64,000 bases of DNA from Macrotis lagotis (GCF_037893015.1 NC_133660.1:163677728-163741727); one strand, 5' to 3'. Shown: positions 1 to 11,290, counted from the stretch's first letter. Translations and numbers: made by a program. The notes: a model not told the origin generated them from the sequence alone.

Positions 1-1071
1 AAAGTAGAAAGGTTAGAAAAGAGATATAACTCTATATCAGGATTGAATATTTAATACATACCCCATCTCTATAATTGGTTATTTACTTTTTGGAATCTCT
101 GGTGGCCATTATTAGCTATCTAAAGGACTAACTGAAAACTTAATTCAAAACAACTTTTTTGACTTAACTTCTTACAATCATGCTATAAAGGATTATTTAT
201 ATGTGTTAAGTTTGGGGGAAGCAAATAGAAAAACCGAAGGCAGTTCACATTGTGATAGGATGTGATATAGTGTCAATCAGGTCAGGAATATATACCTCTC
301 CCAAAAATTCCTCTCTACCTTCAATTTATTCACTGATGTTTACATGTACTATTACAAGATCCTATTATTAAAAATCCCTCATTCAACAATTAAAATTAAT
401 CTTTAGATATTAGTATTCCTCCACAAAAGTCAAGCTCTCAAAGCCTATTCGTTTGACCAGAATCCTGGAAATGTGTCAGTAAAGTACAAATTTTGACCTA
501 TTCTACCAAACTATAATGTGATCTTGTCAGGGAACACCATAAACCAAAAAAAAATGGAAGTTCCAACTGGAAATTTGACTCTAGGGCTTGCTGGCTTCTA
601 ACATCTAGCAATTTGAACTAACCTAGCTAGAATAGGAATAGCCATTTCAGTAGGTAATGGAGAATTTTTCTGTTAGCTAAGGTATGGTAGGAGCAATATC
701 CTAATCCCTGGTCCCTCAAATCAGATTAATTTTTCTATAAAAGCCATTGAGACCACCTTCGAGGTTTGGTTGACTCAGGGGAGGAATGAATCAGACCATT
801 TAAATCATTTCCTTGGCTCTAGGCATCAAGTAGCCACTGTGATCTCTAGGCAAGTTCAAATGCTTGTCAATAGATCATGATTGTCAAGTGGGTCAAGAGA
901 GCTTCACTCAGTTGAACTACCTCACCAGTTTTTTAATGCCTAGCCTTGTTGAATATCCTCCTGCTATAAAAAGGGTAATCATTGAATTATTTATGAGTGT
1001 TTTATTTTATTCCAATATCAAATGTAAATTTTTCAGTCATTTTCATTTGTCAACCCATTTGGGGTTTTTTT
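1..1071. other. Intergenic DNA, no gene seen
   Basis: AT-rich sequence without a convincing exon, RNA gene or recognisable repeat. The only open frame (about 864-1076) lacks family features and runs into the T-rich end of a SINE. Confidence 0.5.
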
Positions 1072-1232
1072 TTTAGTTTTTTTTTTCTTTGCAAGGCAAA
1101 TGGAGATAAGTGGCTTGCCCAAGGCCACACAGCTAGGTAATTATTAAGTGTCTGAGACCGGATTTGAACCCAGGTATTCCTGACTTCAGGGCCGGTGCTT
1201 TATCCCTGCACCACCTAGACGAGCCCCGCCCC
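1072..1232 (-). mobile_element. WSINE1-like tRNA-derived SINE
   Basis: Read on the minus strand it has the tRNA-like head, B-box-like GGTTCAAATCC, the AATAATTACCTAGCTGTGTGGCC body and an A-rich end (the T run at the left). It is mobilised by L1 proteins. Confidence 0.85.
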
Positions 1233-1237
1233 CCAAT

Positions 1238-1390
1238 TTGTTTTTTTTTGGCAGAGAAGTAGAATGGTTTGCCACTTCCTTCTCCAACTCAGAGGAGGAA
1301 CCAGAGATAAATAGTATTACATAACTTGCCCAGGGTCACAGAGTTAGTAAGGGTCTGAGACCAGATTTGAATTCAAGAAGCTCCTGCAGG
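1238..1390 (-). mobile_element. MAR1-like older tRNA-derived SINE, fragment
   Basis: Antisense of the MAR1-type body: TGGTTTGCCACTTCCTTCTCCA, then CTTGCCCAGGGTCACA and a TCTGAGACCAGATTTGAA segment. It is more diverged than the neighbouring WSINE1 copy. Confidence 0.65.
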
Positions 1391-1524
1391 CTATCAGTTT
1401 TAGCCTAGAGCATGTAAACCATGAAATGCATAAAATAAAACAAACAAAATATAAGACCAGTTCAGTGTTCCATCACAATCAGTATTTGTCAAACAATAGA
1501 CATTCATTTAGAGTTTTAAAGTTT

Positions 1525-1845
1525 GCTAGGGCAGCTAGGTGTTACAGCAGATAAAGCACTGGCCTTGGATTCAGGAGGATAGGAATTCAAGTTCAGCTTT
1601 GGACTCTTGCCACTTAATAATGTGTGACCTTGAGCAAGTCAGTGGATCCTGATTGCCCCACATCCAGGATCATCTCTAGATGTCCTGATTCATATCTGGC
1701 CACTGGATCCAGATGACTCTGGAGCAGAAAGTAAGGCTAATGACTGAGCACAGCACTCCCTCATTCAAATCCAGTTCATGTGTTTGTCATGGCATCACCT
1801 CCTTGATATTGTGGTCTTCTTCAAAAATGAAGGACATAATTAAAG
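1525..1845 (+). mobile_element. Long tRNA-derived SINE with an RTE-like tail
   Basis: It begins GGGCAGCTAGGTG, continues through a MAR-like body, then a second half (CAGGATCATCT, CATATCTGGCCACTGGA, TGGCATCACCTCC) and ends near GAAGGACATAA. The same long form recurs near 19.2, 19.7, 23.4, 31.6, 53.5 and 63.0 kb. The RTE origin of the tail is from memory and unchecked. Confidence 0.6.
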
Positions 1846-2034
1846 TTTGCAAAGCATTTGTATAGACCTCAAAACAGCTATGTGGCATTTACAAATATTA
1901 AACCCATTTTGTAGTTGGGTAAAATGAGAAAGGATTAGCGATTTGTTCAGTTACACAATTAGTTGTGAGCCCAAGAACACAGGTCTCCTCGACTCTCAAG
2001 TGTTTATCACATCACTTTTAGTGGTATCAAAGAA

Positions 2035-2320
2035 TTGTGGGGGGTGGGGAATGGTGCAAATTGATTGGGGAATGTTTAAACAAATTGCATACATGGATGT
2101 ACTAAGAAATGCTAAAAGGAATGAATACAGAGAAGTATGAAGAGACTTTCACAAACTGATAAAAAGTGAAGTGAGCAGAACCAGGAGAACATTGTACACA
2201 TTAACTGCAATAATCTTAATAGAATGAACAACTACTATGAAACAACTGAAAAATGTTGCAAAAGTATCAAGAAAGAGCTTAACCTTAAACAAGGGAGAAG
2301 ACATTTCCTTTTCTTCTTTG
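2035..2320 (+). mobile_element. Old L1 3' end, left part, interrupted
   Basis: Contains the L1 ORF2 C-terminal and 3' UTR landmark GAGCAGAACCAGGAGAACATT. It stops exactly at the TSD of the younger L1 at 2337. Typical L1 3' UTR text resumes at 6680, so the two pieces look like one older copy. Confidence 0.6.
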
Positions 2321-2336
2321 AAAAGTAGGGGGTCTG
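2321..2336. repeat. TSD of the inverted L1, left copy
   Basis: AAAAGTAGGGGGTCTG occurs here and exactly again at 6664-6679, flanking the 2337-6663 insertion. Confidence 0.85.
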
Positions 2337-3070
2337 ATCTTCTAGTTTGCTTATACTATTGTTCTTTTATGTCTAGATCCTGTATTCATTTTGATCTTAT
2401 CTTGGTATAGGGTATGAGGTGTTGGTCTAATCCAAGTTTCTTCCATACTAAATTCCAATTTCCCCAGCAGTTTTTATCAAAGAAAGACTTTTTATCTCAA
2501 TAGCTGGATTTTTTTGGGTTTATCAAACAGCTTTCCTGCTACTGCATCTAGTCTATTCCACCGATCCACCACTCTTTTTCTTAGATAATACCAGACAGTT
2601 TTGATGACTGATGCTTTATAATATAATTTTAGATCTGGTAGGGCTAAGCCACCTTCATTTATAGTTTTTTTTTTCCATTGAATCCCTGGAGATTCTCAAC
2701 TTTTGATTTCTCCATATGAATTTACTTACAATTTTTTCTAACTCATTGAAGTAATTTTTTCGAATTTTGATTGGTAGGGCACTAAACAAGTAGTTTAATT
2801 TTGGTAGAAATGTCATTTTTATTATATTTACTCTGTCTATCCATGAGTAGTTGATATTTGCCCAGTTAATTAAGTCTGATTTTATTTGTGTGGGAAGTGT
2901 TTTGTAATTGTTTTTTAAAAGTTTCTGAGTCTGCCTTGACAGGTAGACTCCCAGGTATTTTGTATTGTCTGAGGTTACTTTGAATGGGATTCCTCTTTCT
3001 AGCTCTTTCTGCAGCATCTTGCTAGTCATATATAGAAATGCTGAGGATTTATGAGAGTTTATTTTATATC
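2337..3070 (-). mobile_element. L1 ORF2 segment, inverted 5' part of an L1 insertion
   Basis: Minus-strand reading gives the post-RT region of L1 ORF2: a segment with KMLQKELERGIPFK, then INYSWIDRVNIIKMTFLPKL and an ELEKIVSKFIWRNQK motif. An open stretch of 171 codons remains at 2655-3170. Together with the plus-strand ORF2 text starting near 3071 and the shared TSD, this is the signature of twin-primed (5'-inverted) L1 integration. It encodes no functional enzyme because the endonuclease and RT core are absent. Confidence 0.8.
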
Positions 3071-3141
3071 TGTCAGATCTATGGAAAGGGAAACAATTTA
3101 TGACCAAGGAAGAGATGGAGAACATTATTAAAAACAAACTC
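3071..3141 (+). mobile_element. L1 ORF2 C-terminal segment, left of the nested insertion
   Basis: Plus-strand ORF2 sequence (GATCTATGGAAAGGGAAAC to AAAAACAAAC). It breaks off here and resumes at about 5505 with TAGATAATTTTGATTAC. The gap is filled by the composite element (copy A). Confidence 0.7.
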
Positions 3142-4146
3142 TGAAGATGAAGAAGCACAAGCTCCTGCATCTAAAGACTCCAAGAAAAACAGAAATTGGG
3201 CTCAGGCTATGACAGAGCTCAAAAAAGACTTTGAAAATCAAAAGAGGGAGTTAGAAGAAAAACTGGGAAAAGAAAGGAGAGAGATGCAGGAAAAACATGA
3301 AAATGAAGTTAGCAGCTTAGTCAAGGAAATCCAAAAAAATGCTGAAGAAAATAGCATGCTAAAAACCAGCTTAGGTCAAATGGATAAAACAGTCCAAAAA
3401 GTTGTTGAGGAGAAGAATGCTTTAAAAAGCAGAATTGGCCAGATGGAAAAAGAGATAATAAAGCTCTCTGAGGAAAACAAATCCTTCAGACAAAGAATAG
3501 AACTCAGGGAGATTGATGAATTTACGAGAAATCAGGACACAATATTTCAAAACTAAAAAAATGAAAAATTAGAAGAAAGTGTGAAACATCTCATTGAAAA
3601 AACAATTGATATGGAAAACAGATTTAGGAAAGATAATTTAAAAATTATTGGAATAACTGAAAGTCATGATCAGGAAAAGCCTTGACATCATTTTCAAAGA
3701 ATTAGTACAGGAAAATTGCCCTGATATCCTAGAAGCAGAGGGCAAAATAGAAATGGAGAGAATCCACCAATCCCCCCTGAGAAAGAGATCCCAAAAAGCC
3801 AACCCCTAGGAATATTATAGCCAAGTTCCAGAACTCCCAAGTCAAAGAGAAAATATCACAAGCAGCCAGAAGGACACAATTCAAATACCGTGAAGCTGCC
3901 ATCAGGATCTCACAGGACTTAGCAGCAACTACATTAAAAGCTCATAGGGATTGGAATATAATATACTGGAAGACAAAAGAGCTTAGAATGCAACCGAGGA
4001 TCAACTACCAAGCAAAACTGAATGACCTCTTCCAGGGAAAAAGATGGACTTTCAATGAACCAGGGGAATTTCAAATGTTCCTGTTGGAATGGCCAGAGCT
4101 GAACAGAAGGTTTGATCTTCAAATACAGGACTCAGGTGAAGCATAG
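3142..4146 (+). pseudogene. L1 ORF1 (RNA-binding coiled-coil protein), decayed, copy A
   Basis: L1 ORF1p is a trimeric coiled-coil RNA chaperone that packages L1 RNA. The frame at 3209-3556 shows a long heptad-rich coiled coil (ELKKDFENQKRELEEKLGKE onward, with LGQM and IGQM repeats). RRM-like and C-terminal segments follow in shifted frames (3560-4146) up to a TAG at 4144-4146. The start codon and first residues are lost by 5' truncation. Several frameshifts and stops make it non-functional. Confidence 0.8.
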
Positions 4147-4660
4147 AGATGGGAGGAGAAGGGGAAAATATGAGGGACTTAATGATGATGAACTGCATGT
4201 ATTATTGTATAGAAAAATGACACTGATAATACTCATATGAACCTTCTCAATTAATAGAGCAGGTAGAAAGAGCTTTTATAGATGAAGCACAGGAGAAAGC
4301 TGAATTTGAAGATAAAATATGGTGTAAAAATGGAGTCAATAGAAAAAAGGGAAATGTAATGGGAGAAAGAAAAAGGAGAGGGGGAATGGGCTAAGATATT
4401 TCATATAATAAGATTTTTCTTTATTACAATGAGCTATTGCAATGATATAGAAGGGGGGAAGGAGAGAGGGAATGAGGGAATCTTCGCTCTCATCAGAGGT
4501 GGCTAAGAGAGGAAACAGCATATATACTCAATGGGGTACAGACATCTGTAGTAAGAAGGAGAGAGGGGGGACAGGGGGGTGGGGTGGGGATGTGAATGAA
4601 GGAGGAGAGGATGGACCATGGGGGGAGAGTGGTCAGATATAACACATTTTCTTTTTTACT
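4147..4660 (+). other. Post-ORF1 spacer of the composite element, copy A
   Basis: Purine-rich untranslated sequence (GGAGGAGAAGGGG, later G-rich runs near 4560-4620). It is matched in reverse order and complement at about 15890-16391 in copy B. No coding potential is seen. Confidence 0.6.
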
Positions 4661-4661
4661 T

Positions 4662-5308
4662 CTTGCAAGGGGATGGGATTGGATGGCCTGTCCGGGACCA
4701 TAGGGCCAGGTGGATGCTGGGCCCAAGGGGTGGTATGGGGGTTCAGGACCTCTTAGCCCCAGGGCCAGGGATCTGTCTGCTGCTCCACTCAGCTACCCTA
4801 CAGCAGAGTCAGTGTGAAAGGAGAGAGAAAATAGAGTACATGGTAGTGGAGAAATACAAAAGGAGGGAGTTGCGATCATCAATGGCAATTGTGGAAAAAT
4901 ATGGAAGTAACTTTTATGATGGACTTATCATAAAGATTGTGATCCACCCGCAACAGAGTTGGTGGTGTTCAAACACAGACTGAAGCACATTTATTATTAT
5001 TATTATTATTATTATTGGGGGGGTGCAGGGCAAATGGGGTTGGGTGGCCTGCCTGGAGCTGCATAACAGGGTGATCCTTTGGTGTCTGAGGGCCAATGCT
5101 CTGTCTGCCACCCAGCCGCCCCTACTACTATTACTATTTTATTTTTATTTTAGGTCTTTTTTTTTTTGTTTTATACAGGGCAGTGGGGTTTGGGTGGCTT
5201 GCATGTCACACAGCTGGGTGATTATTGGGTGTATGAGGCCAAATATGGGCTTAGGTGCTTCTGGCTCCAGGGCTGGTGCTCCATCCACTGCCACCTGGAC
5301 ATACCTAC
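4662..5308 (-). repeat. Three SINE-like modules in the tail of copy A
   Basis: Module 1 (about 4662-4800), module 2 (about 5008-5122) and module 3 (about 5140-5308) each read as a diverged WSINE1-type unit on the minus strand. They carry GC-shifted variants such as CACCCAGCTG and GGCTGGGTGGCAG that are shared with copy B. A TTA trinucleotide run (4991-5015) separates modules 1 and 2. Module 2 lacks about 50 bp present in copy B. Confidence 0.7.
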
Positions 5309-5504
5309 AATTATTACTATTTTTTAATTTTAATTTTAATTTTTTTCTCTCCCCTTTACTTTATTGCTCAAGTGAGTCTATATTTTTGGGGGAGGGGGTA
5401 TTTTGTTTACTCTTAAACAAGTATATTTTATTAATGTATAAAAAATTGTTTGCACAAAATGAGAATAAATAAATAAATAAATATTAAGTTTAAAAAAACC
5501 AAAA

Positions 5505-6663
5505 ACCCAAACTAGATAATTTTGATTACATTAAATTAAAAAACTTTTGCACAGTAAAAACCACTGTAACCAAGATCAAAAGAAATGTAGTAAATTGGGA
5601 AACAATTTTTATGACTAGTGTTTCTGACAAAGAACTCATTTCTAAAATATACAGAGAACTGAGTCAAATTAAAAAAAAAACCATTCCCCAATAGATAAAT
5701 GGTCAAAGGATATGCAAAGGCAATTTACAGATAAGGAAATCAAAGAAATCTATAATCATATGAAAAATTGCTCTAAATCACTAATTATTATAGAAATGTA
5801 AATTAAAACATCTCTGAGGTACCACATCACACCTCTCAGATTGGCCAATATTATTAGAAAGGACAATGATCAATGTTGGAAAGGATGTGGGATATCTGGG
5901 ACACTAATATATTGTTCATAGAGCTGTGAACTCATCCAACCTTTATGGAGAGCAATTTGGAATTATGCCCAAAGGGCAATAAAATGTACATACCCTTTGA
6001 TCCAGCAATACCACTTTGGTCTATACCCTGAAGAGATTATGAAAAAGGGTAAAAAAAAAATCACTTGTACAAAAATGTTCATAGCAACTCTGTGATGGCA
6101 AAGAAATGGAAACTGAGGGAAAGTCCATCAATTGGGAATGGCTGAACAAATTGTGGTATATGTATGTGATGGAACACTATTATTCTATTAGAAACCAGGA
6201 GGGATGGGAATTCAGAGAAGTCTTGGAAGGATTTGCATGAACTGATGCTGAGTGAGATGAGCAGAACCAGGAGAACATTATACACCCTAACAGCAACATG
6301 GGAGTGACAACCAAACTTAATGGATTTACTCATACCAACAGGGCAGCAAGCAGGCACAATTTTGGGTTGTCTATGACAGAGAATACATTCTGTATCCTGA
6401 GAAAGAATTGTGGAATTGAACAAAGACAAAGGAATATTACTTTTAATTTTTAAAAAAGTGTCTTATTATGTAATTCTGCTATATTTCATACTATATGTTT
6501 CTCCCTCAAGGATATGATTTCTTTCTCATTTCATTCAACTTAGATCAATCTATACTATGTAAAGACTAGCAAACTGCCTTCTCTGGGAGGGGGAAGGGAA
6601 GCAAGATTGGGGGGAAAATTGTAAAACTCAAAATAAATAAAACCTTTCTAAAATTAAAAAAAG
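5505..6663 (+). mobile_element. L1 ORF2 C-terminus and 3' UTR, right part of the inverted L1
   Basis: The ORF2 end is readable through stops and frameshifts: a CACATCACACCTCTCAGA box, then ATACCCTTTGATCCAGCAAT, and a GATGAGCAGAACCAGGAGAA box near 6250. A 3' UTR follows, with AATAAATAAA (about 6632) and an A-rich end. The 16-bp TSD begins at 6664. Confidence 0.8.
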
Positions 6664-6679
6664 AAAAGTAGGGGGTCTG
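6664..6679. repeat. TSD of the inverted L1, right copy
   Basis: Exact repeat of 2321-2336. Confidence 0.85.
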
Positions 6680-7035
6680 CATCTAGTATGGTTTGTTTTT
6701 TAATGCACTGATTAGTTTTTGTTGTTTTTGTTTTTGTTTTTTAGTTTTTGCAAGGCAATGGGGTTAAGTGGCTTGCCCAAGGCCACACAGCTAGGTAATT
6801 ATTAAGTGTCTGAGACTGGATTTGAACCCAGGTACTCCTGACTCCAAGGCCAGTGCTCTATCCACTGTGCCACCTAGAGGCCTCCTGATTAGCTTTAATG
6901 AATTAAAAAACTTACTCTTTAAAAAAGCAATTCTGTTATAAGGGATGGTTATCTTAGAAGGAGAGGGAAAGTGATATTGGGGAAAATCCAGGCAAGACAA
7001 AAACAAGAGAGATCAAAACTTGTAATTTAAAAAGT
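6680..7035 (+). mobile_element. Old L1 3' UTR, right part
   Basis: Continues the older L1 broken at 2320. The motif GTTATAAGGGATGGTTAT and the following G-rich stretch are typical of L1 3' ends here (a similar motif lies at about 48465). A SINE at 6739-6884 interrupts it. Confidence 0.5.
6739..6884 (-). mobile_element. WSINE1-like SINE
   Basis: Full-length antisense copy. The flanking CTGATTAG(T/C)TTT at both ends is a probable TSD. Confidence 0.85.
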
Positions 7036-9030
7036 GATATTTGTGATAGATAAAACAAGGTAGATAGATAACTTTGGTGATCTACTTCCTATTAGCATCA
7101 CACAAGGATGTAAGGAGATGTAATATGTACATCTAAAGTATGTTTCATTATCATAGAAGATAGATAAGAATAGAATTTGTACTTAACATTTCTGGGAGGA
7201 AAATGCCAGATGAAGAGACTCCTTTTACCAAGAGGTCAGCACCTTTTCTGCAATTTATAATCTTAGAGATTTTAGTAAAACACTGAGAGCTTAAGTAATT
7301 TGTTTAAGGTCTCACAGCTAGAATGTATCAAATGGGGGACTTTAAGGTGATCTGTGCTGCTCAGAGACCAACTCTCTGCTCATGGTCTCAGACTACATTT
7401 CACATCATAAAAATTACTCAATTTGTGTCATACAAAACAAATGATCCCTATTGATGGTAGGATTCTCCAAATACTTCCATTCTCAGAAGACTTTTATTAA
7501 ATTAATTATACTGAACCCCCAAATTATAAAGTCTCTTCAATAAAATCTGTAGCAATGCAAAAGAAATCAGTTTGGTCATCCACACTGGAAAAACAAAGGT
7601 AGATGAAAAAATATGTATTACCCAGCCTATAACATATCTGAACAGTCTATTGAGTTTGTCTGTTAATATCTTGGACAAGCAATGAAGATAGTCAATTTGA
7701 CCTAGAATTAAGAGACTATGGAGATTGAATTGGATCTTATTTGGCAAATTGTGTTTCTTCCTGCTACATATATCATTTCTTTAACACCAATAATCCTCAG
7801 TGAAGTATAATATTCTGAACCACAGAATACCGGAACACTAGAATCAAAACTACAAATAATTCCAAAAAGCTTTGGAAAGTTGATGATAGATTGTCACAAA
7901 TTATCAAGATGATTTGCCCACAAGAAGTGATGTGAAAGACACCATAGAGGGCAACAATGAATGAAAAAACAGATTGATTGTGGATGTTAAGAAAGAGAAT
8001 AAATTGAAATTCAAGTGCTTCATTGGTACTCCAGAGATAGTTTTAAAGAAAAAAAAAAGAAAAGATCATAATGTGATTATGGAAGGACAAGGAGAAGAAT
8101 TATACAAAATGAACAAAGGGGTTTTAATTTATATCAGTGAAGCAAGCACCCAGTTTGATAGTGTAACAAGGGATTCTTGGGAGGCAGAAATTAGTAATTC
8201 AAATTTATACTAAAGTGTAAAAGATCATTAGCAACACTTTCTTGGTAGAAGGCTTTGATAAAAGGAAAGGAGCTCAAGTACTGAGCTGAACCACACATTT
8301 GTTCTAATTCCTTTCATTGGTATGTAGAATCAGAATCAAGAGAATAAAAACAAAGAAAGATTAGCTAGTGGTTTCTAAAGACAAATTTTATCTACTAGAG
8401 TACACAAAGAGAAAATATCAATGCATTTTCAGCAAACTTGCTGTCAAATTCTGGCTCTAACACTTATTAGTTAGATGATTATAGGCAATAGAGACAGCCT
8501 CTCTGGCTCTTCTATTCAGTTCAACAGTTATTAAGCAACTATTTGCTAGCACTGTATATTTATTAGTCTTACTATTTGTCAGATACTGTACTTTGCATTG
8601 AGAATACAAAAAAAGACAAAATCATCTCCTGCCCTCAGAATGTTCACCTTCTAGCAGGGAGAAATGACATGTAACAACTAGGTACAAACAAGAAATATCA
8701 ATTGGAAAAAATCACAAGGGAATATTATTAACATGAAATAGGGTCAGGAAAGGCTTCTCCCAGAAAATATTTTAACTGAAACTTGAAGGAAGTGAGAGAC
8801 AGTAGGGATGGTGAGTTCAAATGCAAGATCAGGAATTGGAAGGTCTTCTTCAAAGCCAGTGTGCATGGACTGCAGTAAATAGTGGGGGGTGGGGGGGGAG
8901 AAAGGTGTGAAAAGATTAAAAACCTGAGGGACAACAGATATTAAAAGTCTTTTCAAGACAGAGAACTTTATTTTTTAAAAAAATGCTGCATCTTCAAGTA
9001 TAATTTCTTTTTTTTATTAGAGTACTATAA
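7036..9030. other. Intergenic DNA with one ancient repeat
   Basis: No gene is recognised. 8525-8770 resembles a very old interspersed repeat with the theme 'size class, CTGCCCTCAGAATGTTCACCTT, GGAAAGGCTTC, TGAAACTTGAAGGAA', seen again near 24.5, 51.1 and 56.8 kb. Open frames at 7974-8213 and 8728-8956 show no family signature. Confidence 0.45.
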
Positions 9031-9033
9031 TTT

Positions 9034-9178
9034 CTTTTTTTTTTTGCAAGGCAATGGGATTAAGTGACTCACCCAAAATCACCCAAGTAGGTAATTTTTA
9101 AGTGTCCGAGTCAACTTTGAACTCAGGTCTTCCTGATTCCAGGGCTAATATTCTATCCACTATGCCACCTAGCTGCCT
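9034..9178 (-). mobile_element. WSINE1-like SINE
   Basis: Antisense copy flanked by AGTACTATAATT at about 9020 and 9180, a clear TSD. Confidence 0.85.
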
Positions 9179-9198
9179 CTAGTACTATAATTCTTTTT

Positions 9199-9349
9199 AA
9201 GGTTTTTTTTTTTTAGGTTTTAGTTTTTGCAAGGCAGTGGGGTTTAGTGGCTTACCTAAGGCTACACAGCTAGGTAATTATTAAGTGTCTGAGGTCGGAT
9301 TTGAACTCCAAGGCCAGTGCTCTATCCACTGTGCCACCTAGCTGCCCCT
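9199..9349 (-). mobile_element. WSINE1-like SINE, adjacent second copy
   Basis: Same family and orientation, about 20 bp after the previous one. The B-box region has a short deletion (the GGTACTCCTGA segment is missing). Confidence 0.85.
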
Positions 9350-9699
9350 GTAATTTCTAATGAAGACAATAATATGGATTGGAAAACTTGAATTCTAATT
9401 TCTTGTGCAGATCATATAACTAGCTTACCTATCTATAGGGCCATCTCACCAAAGAAAACACATTAGTCAAATCACTTCAAGATATTCAAATGTGAAATAT
9501 GGAAAAAAGATGATCAACTTTGAACAGAAGGGAGCAGAGTCCAGATTCCAGAGGAGCTGTATTAGAAAATCCTGATGGCTTTGTTTTAAAATTATGGTAA
9601 TTAAAGCTACATTATATGGAAATTGGGTAGAAGATTAAAATAATAATAGTGTCATCCTCCCTAAATGCCTAGTAGAATAAGAATCATAGTATCTTAGTA

Positions 9700-9925
9700 C
9701 AACCTCTTCATTTTATTTTTTAAATTTATTTTTTTGATTAACAAAAATCTTTCTTCTCCACCCAGAAAAAAATCCCTTCAATAAATATGCAGAGTAAAGC
9801 AAAACAAATTTCCACATGGACAATGTTGTCCAAAAAATATTTGTCTGTGCTATTAGTGTATTATCTCTCTGTCAGAAGGTAAGTAGCATGGCTCATCTTG
9901 GGTCTCCGTGAATCATGGTTGGTCA
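9700..9925 (-). mobile_element. L1 3'-end fragment, antisense
   Basis: Resembles an L1-type 3' region in antisense (AACAAAAATC, GCAAAACAAATTTCCACATGG). It continues after the SINE at 9930-10084 to about 10200. The subfamily is not assigned. Confidence 0.45.
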
Positions 9926-9929
9926 TTGC

Positions 9930-10084
9930 TTTTTTTTTAAGGTTTTTTGCAAGGTAAATGGGGTTAAGTGGCTTGCCCAAGGCCACACAGCTAGGTAATT
10001 ATTATGTGCCTGAAACTGGATTTGAACCCAGGTACTCCTGACTCCAAGGCCAGTGCTTTATCCACTGTGCCACCTAGCCGCCCC
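9930..10084 (-). mobile_element. WSINE1-like SINE inside an L1 fragment
   Basis: Antisense full-length copy. The near-identical flanks GGTCATTGCTTT and GGTCATTTCTTT are a likely TSD. Confidence 0.85.
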
Positions 10085-10244
10085 TGGTCATTTCTTTGAT
10101 CAGAGTTCTTAAGTCTTTCAAAGTTGTTTGCTTTTACAATAATTTTATTGAATATATCAGTGGTATAAAACTCAAATAGAAACATCTCTGTAGGGCTGCA
10201 TATTGACTTAGAAAATCACAAATTGATGGTATCTTTCGTTTATT

Positions 10245-10490
10245 AAAGGGCACATAGATGACCAGGTCTGGAGTCAGGAAGTTCTAAGTTCAAATGTGAT
10301 TTTTAGACACTTAATAGTAGTGTTTCCCTGGGCAAGTCACTAAATTCTGTTTGCCAAAGTTTCCTCATCTGTAAGATGAACTGGAGAAGGAAATGGCAAA
10401 CTACTTTAGTAACTTTGCCAAGAAAACTCCAAATGGGGTCACAAAGAACCAGACCTGACTGAAACAAGTGAACAAAAACAACAAAAAAGT
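10245..10490 (+). mobile_element. MAR1-like SINE
   Basis: Sense copy: GTCTGGAGTCAGGAAG, GGGCAAGTCACT, TTTCCTCATCTGTAAGATGA, GGAAATGGCAAAC, CCAAATGGGGTCACAAAGA, and an ACAAAAACAACAA end. Confidence 0.8.
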
Positions 10491-10494
10491 TTGA

Positions 10495-10800
10495 ATTTTA
10501 AAATTTATTTTGTTAAACATTTCCCAATTACATTTTGCACAGTTGAGAATTTTATTGTTTGACACTTCTGGGAAAAATTCTTCTCTTGTTTGATTCCTTC
10601 TGAATTAGTTCATATAAGCCTTCGAAGTTTTCTTGGAAACCATCCCCTCATTATTTTTATAGCACAATAGTATTCTGTTACATTTACATATTATAATTTA
10701 TTTAGCTATTCACCAATTAATTGGTAACCCATCAGCTCCCAATTCTTTGTCATCACAAAATGAGCTACTATACTGTTTTGTATAAAAGTCCTTTTTCTCT
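10495..10800 (-). mobile_element. L1 3'-end fragment, antisense
   Basis: Antisense L1-like text: ACATTTCCCAATTACATTTT, ATAGCACAATAGTATTCTGT, ATTCACCAATTAATTGGTAA, CCCAATTCTTTGTCATCACA. It corresponds to the end of ORF2. Confidence 0.55.
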
Positions 10801-11143
10801 TTCTTTGATCTCTTGGAGTCTCCTCATTTTAGGGAAGAGGAAACTAGACCTCAGAGAGGGTCTTATAGAAGGTCTCAAAGCTAGTTAGTGGCAGAGCCTG
10901 TCTCCAAAACAAGGGTTCATTACATGGAATCTTTTACCTAGAAGGGATTTTAAGGGTCATCTTAAGGTCGAACTCCTACTTCAAACATGAAAAGTCTCTC
11001 TATTATCCCTGTCAAATGGTCATCTGGTCCCCATTTCACAAAATCTCAGTTTTTGAGGAACTTCAGAAGTCATTTATTCAATCTATACCTAAACAGGAAT
11101 CCCTTGTACAATATTACTAATAAATGGCCATCCAAGTTACTCT
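10801..11143. other. Intergenic DNA with SINE traces
   Basis: 10830-10910 carries a faint antisense SINE body (GAAACTAGACCTCAGAGAGG). No gene is seen. Confidence 0.4.
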
Positions 11144-11290
11144 TTCTTTTTTGCAAGGTCAGTGGAGTTGAGTGGCTTGCCCAAGGCCGCACAGTTAGGT
11201 AATTATTAAGTGTCTGAGGCTGGATTTGAACCCAGGTACCCCTGACTCCAGGGCCAGTCCTTTATCTACTGCAGCACCTGGCTGCCCCCC
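11144..11290 (-). mobile_element. WSINE1-like SINE
   Basis: Antisense copy flanked by CCAAGTTACTCTT (left) and CCAGGTTACTCTT (right), a one-mismatch TSD. Confidence 0.85.

Larger units (their letters stand above)
3142..5500 (+). mobile_element. Composite half-L1/SINE retrotransposon, copy A (5'-truncated)
   Basis: Order: L1 ORF1 remnant (3142-4146), spacer (4147-4660), three SINE-like modules in antisense orientation (about 4662-4800, 5008-5122, 5140-5308), a conserved tail, and (AATA)n at about 5463-5483. No ORF2 lies between ORF1 and the tail. It interrupts the ORF2 end of an older L1. The flanks AAAAACAAAC at the left and AAAAACCCAAAC at the right look like a slightly diverged TSD. Copy B at 15045-18409 has the same order of parts. 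Confidence 0.8.

Noticed and set aside
2337..3170. 171-codon minus-strand frame as a host gene
   Set aside because: It is the inverted ORF2 part of an L1 insertion bounded by the L1 TSD.
4618..5472. Open frames of 121 and 149 codons (and the matching minus-strand frames at 15157-15927)
   Set aside because: They fall in the SINE-module tail of the composite element. Similarity between copies follows DNA homology, and the frames cross SINE boundaries without a protein-like pattern.
7974..8213. 79-codon open frame
   Set aside because: No domain, no splice context and an A-run inside; length is expected by chance in AT-rich DNA.
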